From assembly GCA_021791345.1 (NCBI GenBank), contig JAJYWT010000151.1:1-62301 (forward strand): DNA of 62,301 nucleotides, read 5' to 3'. The translations under genes were made by a program, and so were the position numbers. Below are positions 17,127 through 26,410 of the stretch, one piece after another. The notes under the pieces are model-generated. The model did not search any database. It had not been told where the DNA came from and was given only the letters and a program-made list of their open reading frames with translations. Numbering within the stretch: position 1 is the first letter of the stretch; each line of letters begins with the position of its first letter. This stretch comes from a bacterium. Its GTDB lineage: Bacteria > Chloroflexota > Dormibacteria > UBA8260 > Bog-877.

Positions 17127-18167
17127 ATGCTGACTCTGCCAGGTACCGGGTTGGCCCGCCCCTGCGAGGTGGAAGCCTCCTCCTGGTGCTGGCGAATCAC
17201 CGGCCCGGGGTCGGCCAGCACCCGCGCTGAACTGCCGGATGAGGCCCCATTCCGCCTCGACCTCACCGTCTGGGCCCTGAGACGCCGCGGGCATAACCAG
17301 GTCGACCAGTACGATGGCAGCTGGTACCGGCGGGTCCTGGCCGTCGACGGAGCTGCGATGGGAGTGGCGGTGCGCCAGCTCGGCCACGGGCTCGAAGTCT
17401 TCGTGCGGGGCGAACCCCGGGCGGTGACCCCGGAGGCCCTTCGCCTTGTGGCCCTCACGCTGGTGGACACCCTGGGGCTGAGCCAGGAGCTGTCCGGCTT
17501 CTACCTGGCGCCCAAGGAGCCCTGGCTGGAAGAGTTGGCCAGTCGCTTCCGAGGCATGCGACCGCCGCGCTTTCCGAGCGTCTTCGAAGCCGCGGTCAAT
17601 GCCGTGGTCTGCCAGCAGGTCAGCCTCGCCGTCGGCATTCACCTGCTCAACCGGCTGGCCGCTCGGTTTGGCACCCGGGTCCCACGAGCGACGGATGGGT
17701 GGGGTCCGGGTGCGCCGGAGATGAATGCGGTCGCTCAGGCCGACTGGGAGTCGCTGCGAGGGCTCGGCTTGAGCGGGGCCAAGGCGCGATCCCTGGTGGC
17801 CATCGCCCAGGCTCTGGGTGGAGCCGACTTTGCGGAGGATACTCTGGCGGCGATGCCGGACCAAGCGGTGGAGGACCGCCTCCGCTCGCTGCCGGGGATC
17901 GGCCGCTGGAGCGCGCAGTACGTGATGCTCCGGGGGCTCGGTCGGTGGTGGATCCTTCCCGGTGACGACGTGGGGGCACAGAACGCTCTGCGCCGGCATT
18001 TCCAGCTGCCGGGGAGGCCGGGGTATGAGGAGGTCCAGGAACTCACACGAGCCTGGCCTCCGTACGCCGGCCTGATCTACTTCCACCTGCTCCTTGCAGG
18101 ACTTGAGGCTGGCCGGACTGAACGGCTGGGCCGGGAGGGGATCGAGGCCAAGGTGGTGGAGGGGTGA
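17127..18167 (+). CDS. DNA-3-methyladenine glycosylase II (AlkA family)
   Basis: Base-excision repair glycosylase that removes alkylated purines. 346 residues. N-terminal AlkA_N-like beta domain (to about residue 130), then the HhH-GPD domain: 'FEAAVNAVVCQQVSLAVGIHLLNRLAARFG', hairpin 'LRSLPGIGRWSAQYVMLRGLG', and 'LPGDDVG' carrying the catalytic Asp. No C-terminal Fe-S cysteines, as expected for AlkA rather than MutY/EndoIII. It starts three bases after the AhpD-like gene and ends in a GTGA overlap with aconitase. Confidence 0.93.
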   Translation: MLTLPGTGLARPCEVEASSWCWRITGPGSASTRAELPDEAPFRLDLTVWALRRRGHNQVDQYDGSWYRRVLAVDGAAMGVAVRQLGHGLEVFVRGEPRAVTPEALRLVALTLVDTLGLSQELSGFYLAPKEPWLEELASRFRGMRPPRFPSVFEAAVNAVVCQQVSLAVGIHLLNRLAARFGTRVPRATDGWGPGAPEMNAVAQADWESLRGLGLSGAKARSLVAIAQALGGADFAEDTLAAMPDQAVEDRLRSLPGIGRWSAQYVMLRGLGRWWILPGDDVGAQNALRRHFQLPGRPGYEEVQELTRAWPPYAGLIYFHLLLAGLEAGRTERLGREGIEAKVVEG

Positions 18168-21022
18168 CTGGCGCATTCAACTCCCGGTCGGAGCTCACCG
18201 TGGGCGGGCGGCGCTACCGGATCAGTCGGTTAGGGTCGCTGGCCGACCTGGCGGATCTCGACAGCCTCCCGTATAGCATCAAGTTGCTGCTGGAGAACCT
18301 TCTCCGCCACCACCAGTACGGCGGGGTCGCGGCCGATGCGGTGGCCGCCCTGGCGAAGTGGCCCCGGGTGGACGACCACTCTCTGGAGCTGCCCTTCCAC
18401 CCGGAGCGGGTCCTCCTCCAGGACTTCACCGGGGTGCCCGCGGTTGTGGACTTGGTGGCGCTTCGGGAGGCTCTCTCTGAGTTGGGCGGTGACAGCCGAC
18501 AGGTGAACCCTAGGGTCCCGGTGGAGCTGATCGTCGATCACTCCGTCGTCGTGGATGAGTGGCGCGCATCGGCCGCCTTCGACGTCAACCGTCAGTTGGA
18601 GTTCTCGCGCAACCTGGAGCGCTACCGGCTGCTGCGCTGGGCCCAGCAGGGTTTTCGCCAATTTGCAGTCGTGCCCCCGGACACCGGGATCTGTCATCAG
18701 GTCAATCTGGAGCATCTCGCTCGGGTGGTGTTCGCCACCGAGGAGGGTGAAGCTTTCCCCGACACCTTGGTGGGCACTGACTCTCACACCCCGATGGTGA
18801 ACGGAATCGGGGTCCTGGGGTGGGGAGTAGGGGGTATCGAAGCGGAAGCGGCGATGCTGGGACACGCGGTTCCCGTCCCCGTGCCCGTGGTGGTCGGGGT
18901 CCACCTGGAGGGGGAACTCCCGCCGACGGCTACCGCCACGGACCTGGTCCTGACCCTGACAGAGCTGCTGCGCCGTCACGGGGTGGTGGGCAAGTTCGTG
19001 GAGTTCACGGGCCCCGGACTCAGCCGGCTGCGAGTCGAGCACCGGGCCACCCTTGGCAACATGGCGCCCGAATACGGGGCCACCTGTGCCATCAGCCCCA
19101 TCGATCAGGTGACCCTGGACTATCTCCGCCTCACCGGTCGGCCCAGTTACCAGGTGGAACTGGTGGAAGCGTATGCGAGGGAGCAGGGCATGTTCTGGGA
19201 TCCAGAGGACCCGCTTCCCGAATTCTCCGAGGTGGTCCACCTGGATCTCTCCACGGTGGAGACCTCGCTTGCCGGGCCGGCCCGCCCGCAGGATCGAGTT
19301 GCGCTATCACTCGTGCCCCGGTCGTTCCGCAGCCATCTCGCGGCGCTGGTCCCCGAGACCGTGGGCTCCGGCACCTCGGCTGTCAACTGGACCCCGCCTC
19401 CACTCCTGGATGGGTCCTGTGAGCAGGCCTCGGCAGACTCGTTCCCAGCCAGTGACCCCCCGGCGTCGAACTATGCCGGAGCCTCCCGCACCGCGCCCGG
19501 GGATCATCGACCGGAGGCAGTGCACCCTCCCGCACCACCCGCAGGAGTGTCGACGAGGCAAACGCGTGTCGTCACCGTGGAGCTGGATGCACAGGAGGTT
19601 CCCATCGACGACGGGCACGTGGTGATCGCCGCCATCACTAGCTGCACCAACACGTCTAATCCCGACGTGATGGTGGCCGCCGGGCTCATCGCCCGGCGAG
19701 CGGTTGAACTAGGGCTTCGGCGCCAGCCGTGGGTTAAGACCTCGCTGGCGCCGGGATCACGGGTGGTGATGCGTTACCTTGAGCGGGCGGGTCTCGATCG
19801 ACCGCTTGCCGAACTTGGCTTCAGCCTTGTCGGCTACGGATGCACCACCTGCATCGGCAACTCCGGACCGCTGATCCCGGAGGTGTCCGCGGCGGTGCGG
19901 GACCGGGGGCTGGTGGTGGCCGCGGTCCTGTCAGGCAACCGCAACTTCGAGGGACGGATCCATCCTGAGGTGCGGCTCAACTACCTCGCCTCGCCACCCT
20001 TGGTGGTGGCGTATGCACTCGCGGGCTCCCTCGACTTCGACTTCGAGTCCGACCCGCTGGGGACCACGCGGAGTGGCGACCCTGTCTGGCTCCGGGACCT
20101 CTGGCCCAGTTCGCGGGAGATCGGAGACGTGGTGGCGGAGGTGCTGACTGGCGAGCAGTTCAAGGAGGAATACCGGACCGTCTTCTCGGGCGATGAGCTC
20201 TGGGACCGGCTGTCACCTCGGGACGCCAGCCAGTTCGTCTGGGAGCCCGAGTCGACCTATGTGCGGCGGCCACCCTTCCTCACCGAACTGTCGAGGGTGG
20301 CGGCCCCGCCGGTCGATATCCGTGGGGCTCGCTGCCTGGTGCTGCTGGGAGATAGCGTTACCACCGACCACATCTCGCCTGCCGGGGCGATCAGTCCCGA
20401 TGGGCCGGCGGGATCCTACCTCAACGAGCACGGGGTGGCCGTCCCTGACTTCAACTCCTTCGGCTCGCGGAGGGGCAATCATGAGGTGATGATCAGGGGC
20501 ACCTTCGCCAACCCGCGGCTGCGGAATCAACTTGTGCCTGGGGTCGAGGGAGGATACACCCGGCATCATCCCAGCGGCCGCACCATGACCATCTACGACG
20601 CCTCCCGCCTATACCAAGATGCGGGGACCCCGCTGCTGGTCGTGGCGGGCCGCGACTACGGCTCGGGCTCCTCGCGCGACTGGGCCGCCAAGGGCACTCG
20701 CCTGCTCGGCGTGCGTGCGGTGGTGGCCCAGAGCTTCGAGAGGATTCACCGCTCGAACCTGGTGGGCATGGGTGTACTCCCTATTGAATTTCAGGACGGG
20801 GCGAACGCGGCTGAGCTCAAGCTGACCGGAGAGGAGACCTTTGATCTGCTGGGGATCGCCGCGCTGCTTGAGGGGAACCTGGCCGCACTGAGGCTCGTAG
20901 CCGACGGCCGGACACTCCCGGTGCGAGCCCGGCTCGACTCCGCAACGGAGCTCGAACAAGTCCGCCACGGCGGCATCCTGCCCCTGACCCTGCGCCAGCT
21001 GCTGGGGACCGCACCACCTTGA
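18164..21022 (+). CDS. acnA: Aconitate hydratase (AcnA/IRP type)
   Basis: Interconverts citrate and isocitrate with a [4Fe-4S] cluster. 952 residues, longer than the usual 890-910. Cluster ligands are in 'SCTNTSNPDVM' and 'GYGCTTCIGNSGPL'; the swivel domain is marked by 'GDSVTTDHISPAG' and 'AGRDYGSGSSRDWAAKG'. An extra 60-residue linker lies before 'SCTNTSNP' and contains 'SFPASDPPAS' near residues 425-434. The GTG start overlaps the alkA stop (GTGA). Aconitase is sensitive to NO and superoxide, which fits the oxidative/nitrosative flavour of its neighbours. Confidence 0.96.
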   Translation: MTGAFNSRSELTVGGRRYRISRLGSLADLADLDSLPYSIKLLLENLLRHHQYGGVAADAVAALAKWPRVDDHSLELPFHPERVLLQDFTGVPAVVDLVALREALSELGGDSRQVNPRVPVELIVDHSVVVDEWRASAAFDVNRQLEFSRNLERYRLLRWAQQGFRQFAVVPPDTGICHQVNLEHLARVVFATEEGEAFPDTLVGTDSHTPMVNGIGVLGWGVGGIEAEAAMLGHAVPVPVPVVVGVHLEGELPPTATATDLVLTLTELLRRHGVVGKFVEFTGPGLSRLRVEHRATLGNMAPEYGATCAISPIDQVTLDYLRLTGRPSYQVELVEAYAREQGMFWDPEDPLPEFSEVVHLDLSTVETSLAGPARPQDRVALSLVPRSFRSHLAALVPETVGSGTSAVNWTPPPLLDGSCEQASADSFPASDPPASNYAGASRTAPGDHRPEAVHPPAPPAGVSTRQTRVVTVELDAQEVPIDDGHVVIAAITSCTNTSNPDVMVAAGLIARRAVELGLRRQPWVKTSLAPGSRVVMRYLERAGLDRPLAELGFSLVGYGCTTCIGNSGPLIPEVSAAVRDRGLVVAAVLSGNRNFEGRIHPEVRLNYLASPPLVVAYALAGSLDFDFESDPLGTTRSGDPVWLRDLWPSSREIGDVVAEVLTGEQFKEEYRTVFSGDELWDRLSPRDASQFVWEPESTYVRRPPFLTELSRVAAPPVDIRGARCLVLLGDSVTTDHISPAGAISPDGPAGSYLNEHGVAVPDFNSFGSRRGNHEVMIRGTFANPRLRNQLVPGVEGGYTRHHPSGRTMTIYDASRLYQDAGTPLLVVAGRDYGSGSSRDWAAKGTRLLGVRAVVAQSFERIHRSNLVGMGVLPIEFQDGANAAELKLTGEETFDLLGIAALLEGNLAALRLVADGRTLPVRARLDSATELEQVRHGGILPLTLRQLLGTAPP

Positions 21023-21552
21023 GCTCGCCCCAGGCACTTCCCCCCGGGGAGCCGGCGTTGAACCACTCCGGGCCCAGGGATGGAAACGAGTTACAAGCGG
21101 TCGAGAGATCCGGGTGGACCGCCACCATGTTCACCTGCCCCCGCTGCGGCCGGCCGTTTCATCGCAGCTTTCTGGAGCGCTTCTGGTCGGAGTGGCAGGT
21201 GGTCTGCTGGTCGTCGGAGCGGCGGGGATATCGCCTTGACTGTCCACTGCGCTCGGCTTCACCTCCTGAGGCGGTGGTGGTGGATGCGCCGGGTGAGAGC
21301 GCTCCACCGGCGTACTCCGGGGATGGTTCTGCTGGGACCACCGAGGTTCTCGATACCTGCCTGGGTGCCTGTGCCCTGTGCGGGGCCCACTCCCGGCTTG
21401 GAGTGGTCACCAGCGGCGGGGTCCTCAGTCGTTGTCTGCGCTGCCGTGATGAAAGATGGCTAGATGCCCCTCCGCCGTTCTGTGCCCATGCCGGAGCCGG
21501 ATCCCATCGGGTTGGCCAGCGCTCGTCCACGACCGGGCTCGAGTGCGGATGA
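21019..21552 (+). CDS. Two-zinc-ribbon protein of unknown function
   Basis: 177 residues. Contains 'CPRCGRPF' near residue 40 and 'CALCGAHSRLG...SRCLRCRDE' near residues 118-145, so two CxxC pairs and one further pair could form one or two zinc ribbons. TTG 21019 overlaps the aconitase stop (TTGA), a junction type also used by two other genes here. ATG 21127 is an alternative that removes a low-complexity leader. No domain name is certain. It may be a nucleic-acid-binding or protein-interaction module. Confidence 0.6.
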   Translation: MSSPQALPPGEPALNHSGPRDGNELQAVERSGWTATMFTCPRCGRPFHRSFLERFWSEWQVVCWSSERRGYRLDCPLRSASPPEAVVVDAPGESAPPAYSGDGSAGTTEVLDTCLGACALCGAHSRLGVVTSGGVLSRCLRCRDERWLDAPPPFCAHAGAGSHRVGQRSSTTGLECG

Positions 21553-21797
21553 GATCGCGCGACGCGGGGACCGCGGGGGCCATCGCCGGGCACCCTGGCG
21601 CCACGGGCTGGCAGGATCAGCCGGGTCCCGTACTCGCGGGCGCGATATGCCCGTCGTCCTTGCAACAGTCTCCTGCTCGGTACGAGCCCATGCACCAGCC
21701 CAGCGGTGACTCGGGGCGGGGGCGCGACTGGCGGCCTGATAGCAGAGCTGAAGATCGGCGGGGATCGAGGAGGCGGGAAGCCAAGCGGACCGGCCCC

Positions 21798-22541
21798 ATG
21801 GTGCCGCCGACCCAGTATGAGCTTCCCTTCCTGGTCCTTGGCAAGCGAAGGCTCAACCACCGCACCGTGGAGCTCCGGCTGGGTCCGCGGTCTCGGCGGT
21901 TGGCCTTCGTCGCCGGTCAGTACCTGCTGCTGTCGGACCCCGACGGCCAGATCGAGCCACGCTCATATTCGATCGCCAATCGACCCCGACCCGATGGCAG
22001 CCTCACCTTGCTGGTGACCCAAGTGCCCGCGGGGCAGTGCAGCACCTGGGTCTGTGGACCGCTGGCGGTTGGAGATGAGGTTCTCGTCGACGGGCCGTTC
22101 GGAGACTTCTTCCCCGGCCCGCAGGACCTGGGGGCCGGGGTGTACCTGGCGGGTGGAGTCGGGGTGGCCCCGATTCTGGCGCTCCTAGAGGACACGCTCG
22201 ACTCCCCCGGATCGGCGGATGTGCACCTCCTTTGTTCGGTGCGAAGTGAGGACGACCTCCTGTGCCGCGATCAGGTGCAGATGTGGCAGCGGCGGTATCC
22301 CCGCTTCCACTTCATGCGTACTCTGACCAGGAGCAGGGGCCAGTTACCCCTGGGCAGGCTGCCCCCGCTGCTGCCCGCGCTGCTAGGGTCCCTGGCCCAG
22401 GTCTCAAGCTTCGTCGCTGGGCCGGAAGGATTCGTCGATGGCTGCGCTGCTGCGGCGCTGTCTCTCGGAGCGGACCCCTCCCGCCTGCACACCGAGGCCT
22501 TCTTTCCCAATCCCAGCCCTTGGGGGCCAGCGCCACCATGA
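21798..22541 (+). CDS. Ferredoxin-NADP reductase-like FAD/NAD(P)-binding protein
   Basis: 247 residues. FAD-binding barrel with 'EPRSYSIANRP' and nucleotide domain with 'GVYLAGGVGVAPILALLE', then 'SSFVAGPEGFVDGCAAAALSLG'. This is the FNR superfamily layout without an attached [2Fe-2S] domain, so it needs a separate electron partner, perhaps one of the Rieske or ferredoxin proteins encoded nearby. Start ATG 21798 gives a typical N-terminus; the frame is open further upstream but that part is Arg-rich with no homology. The stop overlaps the next start (ATGA). Confidence 0.9.
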   Translation: MVPPTQYELPFLVLGKRRLNHRTVELRLGPRSRRLAFVAGQYLLLSDPDGQIEPRSYSIANRPRPDGSLTLLVTQVPAGQCSTWVCGPLAVGDEVLVDGPFGDFFPGPQDLGAGVYLAGGVGVAPILALLEDTLDSPGSADVHLLCSVRSEDDLLCRDQVQMWQRRYPRFHFMRTLTRSRGQLPLGRLPPLLPALLGSLAQVSSFVAGPEGFVDGCAAAALSLGADPSRLHTEAFFPNPSPWGPAPP

Positions 22542-23089
22542 GCCGGGTGTACACGCGTCTTGGAGACGATGGCACCACGGGGCTCCTGTTCGGAGGTCGA
22601 GTGTCCAAGGCCGATGGACTGATCGCCACCCTGGGGGCCATGGATGAGGTGGTGGCCACCCTTGGCGTCGCCCGCGCTGCCGGCCCACCGGGGGAGCTGG
22701 GCGGCCTCATCCTGGATCTACAGCGGGAGCTCTTTGTGGTGGCTGCCGACCTGGCATGCAATCCCCGCCAGCGCCGTCGCCTCCGAGCGGGGCTGACCCA
22801 GGTGACCTCGGAGATGGTCTCCGGGCTGGAGGCCCGCATCGACGGACTCGTCGCCCAGCATCCGCTGCGACCGGTCTTCGTGGTGAGCGGCAGCAACCTG
22901 GAGTCGGCCCTGCTGGACCTCGCCCGAGTGGCCGCGCGCCGTGCGGAGCACCAAGCCGCTGGCCTGGCGGCAGCCGGAGGGGTGGTGTCGCCCGAGGTCC
23001 GCGCTTACCTCAACCGGCTCTCCGATCTTCTCTACGTGATGGCGAGGGTGGCCGCCGGGGACGAGGCGGAGCCCGCCAGCCACGAATGA
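22538..23089 (+). CDS. Cob(I)alamin adenosyltransferase, PduO type
   Basis: Transfers the adenosyl group of ATP to cob(I)alamin to form coenzyme B12. 183 residues. N-terminal 'VYTRLGDDGTTGLLFGGRVSKAD' is the ATP-binding signature; 'GAMDEVVATLGVARA' and C-terminal 'RAYLNRLSDLLYVMAR' complete the PduO five-helix bundle. ATG 22538 overlaps the flavoprotein stop. PduO needs cob(II)alamin reduced to cob(I); the upstream FNR-like protein could supply electrons, a pairing suggested by their overlap. Confidence 0.93.
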   Translation: MSRVYTRLGDDGTTGLLFGGRVSKADGLIATLGAMDEVVATLGVARAAGPPGELGGLILDLQRELFVVAADLACNPRQRRRLRAGLTQVTSEMVSGLEARIDGLVAQHPLRPVFVVSGSNLESALLDLARVAARRAEHQAAGLAAAGGVVSPEVRAYLNRLSDLLYVMARVAAGDEAEPASHE

Positions 23090-23261
23090 ACAGTCGCGGT
23101 CCTCTACAGGAGCCTGGTGGGGCAAGCCGCCTCGGTCTGAGGCGTGTGCCGTCGAACACCGTCCGGCACCCGGGGCGGAAAGTGCGGTGCTCGGCGCACT
23201 GGCGCATATCGCGCCGCGCTCCGGCTCGCCCGAGCCCGAGGTTCCCGCCCCAGGCCCGAGG

Positions 23262-24428
23262 ATGACGGGAACCTCGGGGCAAGTCGTGCCCAACAATCTC
23301 CGCCTGTCTCGCGCCACGCCGACCGTCATCGTGGTGGGAGGAGGTGACGCCGGGCTCGCAGCAGCCCTTCACCTGTCCACCGCCGGTGTGCGGGTACGGC
23401 TAGTCGTCGAGGGTGGACGGGCCGGATATCTGCCCGGAGTCCCCGATGTCATCCTGGGCCGGGCCGGAGTTGACCGATTCCGAGTGCGGCTGGCCCTCCC
23501 TCAGTTCGAGGTCATCGCGGGTCGGGCGCAGGAGGTGAGGCCGCGGGGAGTGCTCATTGGGGGTCACTGGGTACCGGCAGATGCGGTGATCGCAGCCCCG
23601 GGGCTCGAACTGGCGCGGCTGCCTGGCGACCCGGCAGTCGGCCCTCTGCCCTGCTGGGACCTACCATCAGCCGCCCGGGTGACGGCCCGGGTGTCCGCCC
23701 TGGAGCGTGGGGTGGTGGCGATTGTGGTCGCTTCACTCCCATACCGCTGCCCGCCTGCACCCTTCGGCCTGGCCATGCGGCTATCCCAGCAATTTCGCCG
23801 GCAACAGCGGGGAGTCCGGGTCCTGCTGACCACCCCGGAGGCGCGGCCGCTGGTGGCACTCGGACCAGAGCCCGGCAGCCATCTTTTGGCGGCCTGCACC
23901 AGGGCTGGGGTGGAGGTCCGTCTGGGCTGGACCCCTGACCGGGAGGCACTGGAGCGCGGATGGGTGGTGGGGGAGGATGGTGAGTCTCTGGCTGCCGACC
24001 TGGTGCTCCTGGTGCCGACCCACCGCGTCAGCTCCCTGCTAGCACCGCTGGCGGGCGCGGGGCCACTCATCCCTGTGGACGATCAGTTCGAGTCGGGCCG
24101 GCCCGGGCTGTTCGTGGCTGGTGACGCCGCCGGCACCCCCTACCCTCGCGCTTCGGGAGCCGCCATCGCGTCCGGACACGCCGCCGCCCAGGGGGTGCTG
24201 GCCCGTCTGGGCCTGTCAGAGAAGGGAGAGGGCAGTCCACCGGAACTGAACTGCTTCGTCGGCCATGGCGATGGGATCTACAGCCGGCTGAGGGTGCGCT
24301 ATCCGGGGGGCTCACCCCCCGGTGGCCACCCCCAGGTTCTAATCGAGGGTCCATCCGCCGAACTGGGAACCGAGTTTGAGGCCGGTTTCGTGCGTTGGCG
24401 AGGTGCCAGGCACCCCAGCATCATGTAG
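23262..24428 (+). CDS. FAD-dependent oxidoreductase, sulfide:quinone reductase-like
   Basis: 388 residues. N-terminal dinucleotide fold 'VIVVGGGDAGLAAALHLS', second half 'PGLFVAGDAAGTPYPRASGAAIASGHAAA' binding FAD. The central 'LPYRCPPAPFGLAM' block is shared with sulfide:quinone reductase and flavocytochrome c sulfide dehydrogenase relatives, and its Cys may be redox active. I cannot see the full cysteine set needed for true SQR, so the substrate is open. Start ATG 23262 is chosen since the longer frame adds a Pro-rich leader. It closes the plus-strand gene run. Confidence 0.85.
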   Translation: MTGTSGQVVPNNLRLSRATPTVIVVGGGDAGLAAALHLSTAGVRVRLVVEGGRAGYLPGVPDVILGRAGVDRFRVRLALPQFEVIAGRAQEVRPRGVLIGGHWVPADAVIAAPGLELARLPGDPAVGPLPCWDLPSAARVTARVSALERGVVAIVVASLPYRCPPAPFGLAMRLSQQFRRQQRGVRVLLTTPEARPLVALGPEPGSHLLAACTRAGVEVRLGWTPDREALERGWVVGEDGESLAADLVLLVPTHRVSSLLAPLAGAGPLIPVDDQFESGRPGLFVAGDAAGTPYPRASGAAIASGHAAAQGVLARLGLSEKGEGSPPELNCFVGHGDGIYSRLRVRYPGGSPPGGHPQVLIEGPSAELGTEFEAGFVRWRGARHPSIM

Positions 24429-24795
24429 CGGACGCGCGCGCCGACAAGCGCGGATACTCCGTCCCGGTCAAGAGCGGTGACCGGTGCAGTCAGGCGCTGA
24501 GGAGTTGCGTCCCCCGTTCCTGTGTTGCGCGACAGGCTCATTGAGGAAGGTGGTGACAGCGACATCCAGGATGGCCCAGGCGGACGACCAAACGACCAAC
24601 GGCGGTGGTCCAGCCCATCGGGATCACGGCTGAGGGGCAGAGATGGTTGGTAGAGGACAGGGTATCCGGGGCTGCCAGTGGCCAGGTGCGGGGATCTGGG
24701 TTCCACAGCAAATCGGAGCTAACGACGACCGCCAAGGTGGTCCAAGGGGATGTCTCCCTCCGGAAAAGTGCGGCACGGGTCCAAGGCTCACCGCC
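24429..24795. other. Intergenic stretch between convergent genes
   Basis: 367 bases between the FAD oxidoreductase and the EamA gene. Frames here (for example minus 24299-24706) are Pro/Ser/Arg rich and overlap a real gene, so I reject them. No clear terminator with a T-run, tRNA or repeat was seen. Confidence 0.5.
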
Positions 24796-25725
24796 TCAGG
24801 CGAACATCTCGTGCGAATCTTGCGCCGTTCCTAACGACCGTGGCTCGCGCAGGGCGAGCATCACCCCAACTGAGATCAGAAGCGCGCCAACCATGGTGCC
24901 AATGGAGATCCGCTCTCCCAGCAGGATGGCGCTCAGCAGGATACCGACCAGCGGCTGGCAGAGCAGCATCACGCCACCACGCGAGGCGGTCACACGCCGG
25001 AAGCCCCACACCCACAGGAAGAACGCCACTGCCATTCCGAGAACCGAGATGTAGGCCACTTCGGACCATCCGATCCAGGTCGTGGGCAGGGGATGGGGAG
25101 AGCTGAGACCGGCGTACAGCGCCAACGGCAGGGTGGTGATCGCGCCCACGCCGCACGCCAGACTGACCGCAGTGATCGCGTCGTACCGCGACCCAAGGGA
25201 CGCTGATCCCACCGTGTACAGGGCCCAGGCAGTGGCCGCAACCAGGAGCAGGATCACCCCGGTCGCGGTCCCGGGTCCGCCGGCGGGGGTCCCGACCACG
25301 ATGACGACCCCGGCGAACGCCAGGCCGATTGCGGCCCAGCGTTGCCTGGGGACGCTTTCCTTGAGGTAGGCAGCCCCCAGGAGTGCGATCAGGACCGGTG
25401 AGGACGCCGTGACCAGAGAGCCCAGGGCCGCTCCGGCAAGGTGGGTGCCATAGAGCTGGAACCCGATCGAGATGGTGAAGCCGACCACGCCGATGGCCAA
25501 GATCCGGGGCCAGTCACGGCGGGCCACCCGGAGCTTTCCGGCCCTGGCCGCGATCGGGAGCAGGATCATGGCCGATATGCCCTCCCGGAGTTCCAGCACC
25601 ACGAGCGGAGGAACAGTCCGCATCAGGGCGTCGCTGCCGACGTACATGCCACCCCAGATCGCCGCCGCCAATCCCAGTGCCAAGAGACCCCGGGCGCTCG
25701 GGCTCACCGCCGCCTCATGCGGCAC
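24796..25725 (-). CDS. EamA/DMT-family transporter
   Basis: Ten-helix drug/metabolite transporter with two EamA repeats: 'ALGLAAAIWGGMYVGSDAL...' and, after 'LVAATAWALYTVGSASLG', a second half ending 'LLGERISIGTMVGALLISVGVMLAL'. 309 residues. GTG 25725 (GGGAGC six bases upstream) is preferred over 25791, which adds a non-membrane leader. Substrate unknown; the family exports amino acids, nucleosides and drugs. It lies downstream of a TetR gene on the same strand, so it is the probable target of that regulator. Confidence 0.9.
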   Translation of the reverse strand: MPHEAAVSPSARGLLALGLAAAIWGGMYVGSDALMRTVPPLVVLELREGISAMILLPIAARAGKLRVARRDWPRILAIGVVGFTISIGFQLYGTHLAGAALGSLVTASSPVLIALLGAAYLKESVPRQRWAAIGLAFAGVVIVVGTPAGGPGTATGVILLLVAATAWALYTVGSASLGSRYDAITAVSLACGVGAITTLPLALYAGLSSPHPLPTTWIGWSEVAYISVLGMAVAFFLWVWGFRRVTASRGGVMLLCQPLVGILLSAILLGERISIGTMVGALLISVGVMLALREPRSLGTAQDSHEMFA

Positions 25726-25852
25726 CGGGCAGCTCCCTCGTGGCCGCTGGCCCGCGCTTCCCACCCAGGCGGCCAGTCGGCCCGCCGGCAACTCCCGCTA
25801 CCGGTTCCCCGAAGGAGCCGCAGACGGTCCTGCCGGCCGCGCCAGTGTCCTC

Positions 25853-26410
25853 TCACAGGCCGTCCATCAGGGAGGCGGCCAACTGGCGTGCCCTCAGCAA
25901 CCGGTCCGGGTGTCCCTCCAGCCCGGCGCTCACCACCGCGCCCTCCACCAAGAGGTAGAGGTGCTCGCCCAGCTCGTCCGGGCGGTCGGCTCCGGCCGCC
26001 CGACAGGCGGACGCCAGGAAGTTCTCCACCTGCGCTTTGTGCGCCCGCACCGCCAAGCGACCCGGATGCCCGCTGGGGAGTTCACCTGCGCCATTGAGCA
26101 GCCCGCAGCCCCGGTAGCCGGACGCGTAGTCGAATCCGGCATGGTCCAGGTAGGCATCGAACACCGCCAGAACCCGCTCCCGGGCCGAGCCGGCTGCATT
26201 GACGCGCCGCGCCAGCAGGCCCAACCACTCGGCGTGGCGCTGGTCTAGGTAGGCGGCCACCAGCTCGTCCTTGGACGCGAAGTTGTTGTAGAGGGTCATC
26301 TTGGCCACCCCGGCCTCGCGCACCACAGCGTCGACCCCAGTCGCCGCGATGCCGTCGGCGTAGAAACGGCGGTCGGCCGCCCGCAGCAGCTTTTCCTTCG
26401 CCCTAACCAA
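25853..26410 (-). CDS. TetR-family repressor
   Basis: 185 residues. N-terminal helix-turn-helix 'LLRAADRRFYADGIAATGVDAVVREAGVAKMTLYNNFASKDELVAAYL' is typical of TetR/AcrR proteins; the rest is a ligand-binding helical domain with 'GCGLLNGAGELP', a pattern seen in the TetR_C branch around quinone or aldehyde responsive members. Start is TTG 26410, since an in-frame stop lies just upstream. A 20-bp palindrome at 26450-26469 is the likely operator. It probably controls itself and the EamA exporter. Confidence 0.9.
   Translation of the reverse strand: MVRAKEKLLRAADRRFYADGIAATGVDAVVREAGVAKMTLYNNFASKDELVAAYLDQRHAEWLGLLARRVNAAGSARERVLAVFDAYLDHAGFDYASGYRGCGLLNGAGELPSGHPGRLAVRAHKAQVENFLASACRAAGADRPDELGEHLYLLVEGAVVSAGLEGHPDRLLRARQLAASLMDGL

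Noticed and set aside
16581..18176. 531-codon minus frame over AhpD-like and alkA genes
   Set aside because: Antisense to two recognised genes; no motif.
24299..24706. 135-codon minus frame between FAD oxidoreductase and EamA
   Set aside because: Overlaps the 3' end of a real gene and is Pro/Ser/Arg-rich.
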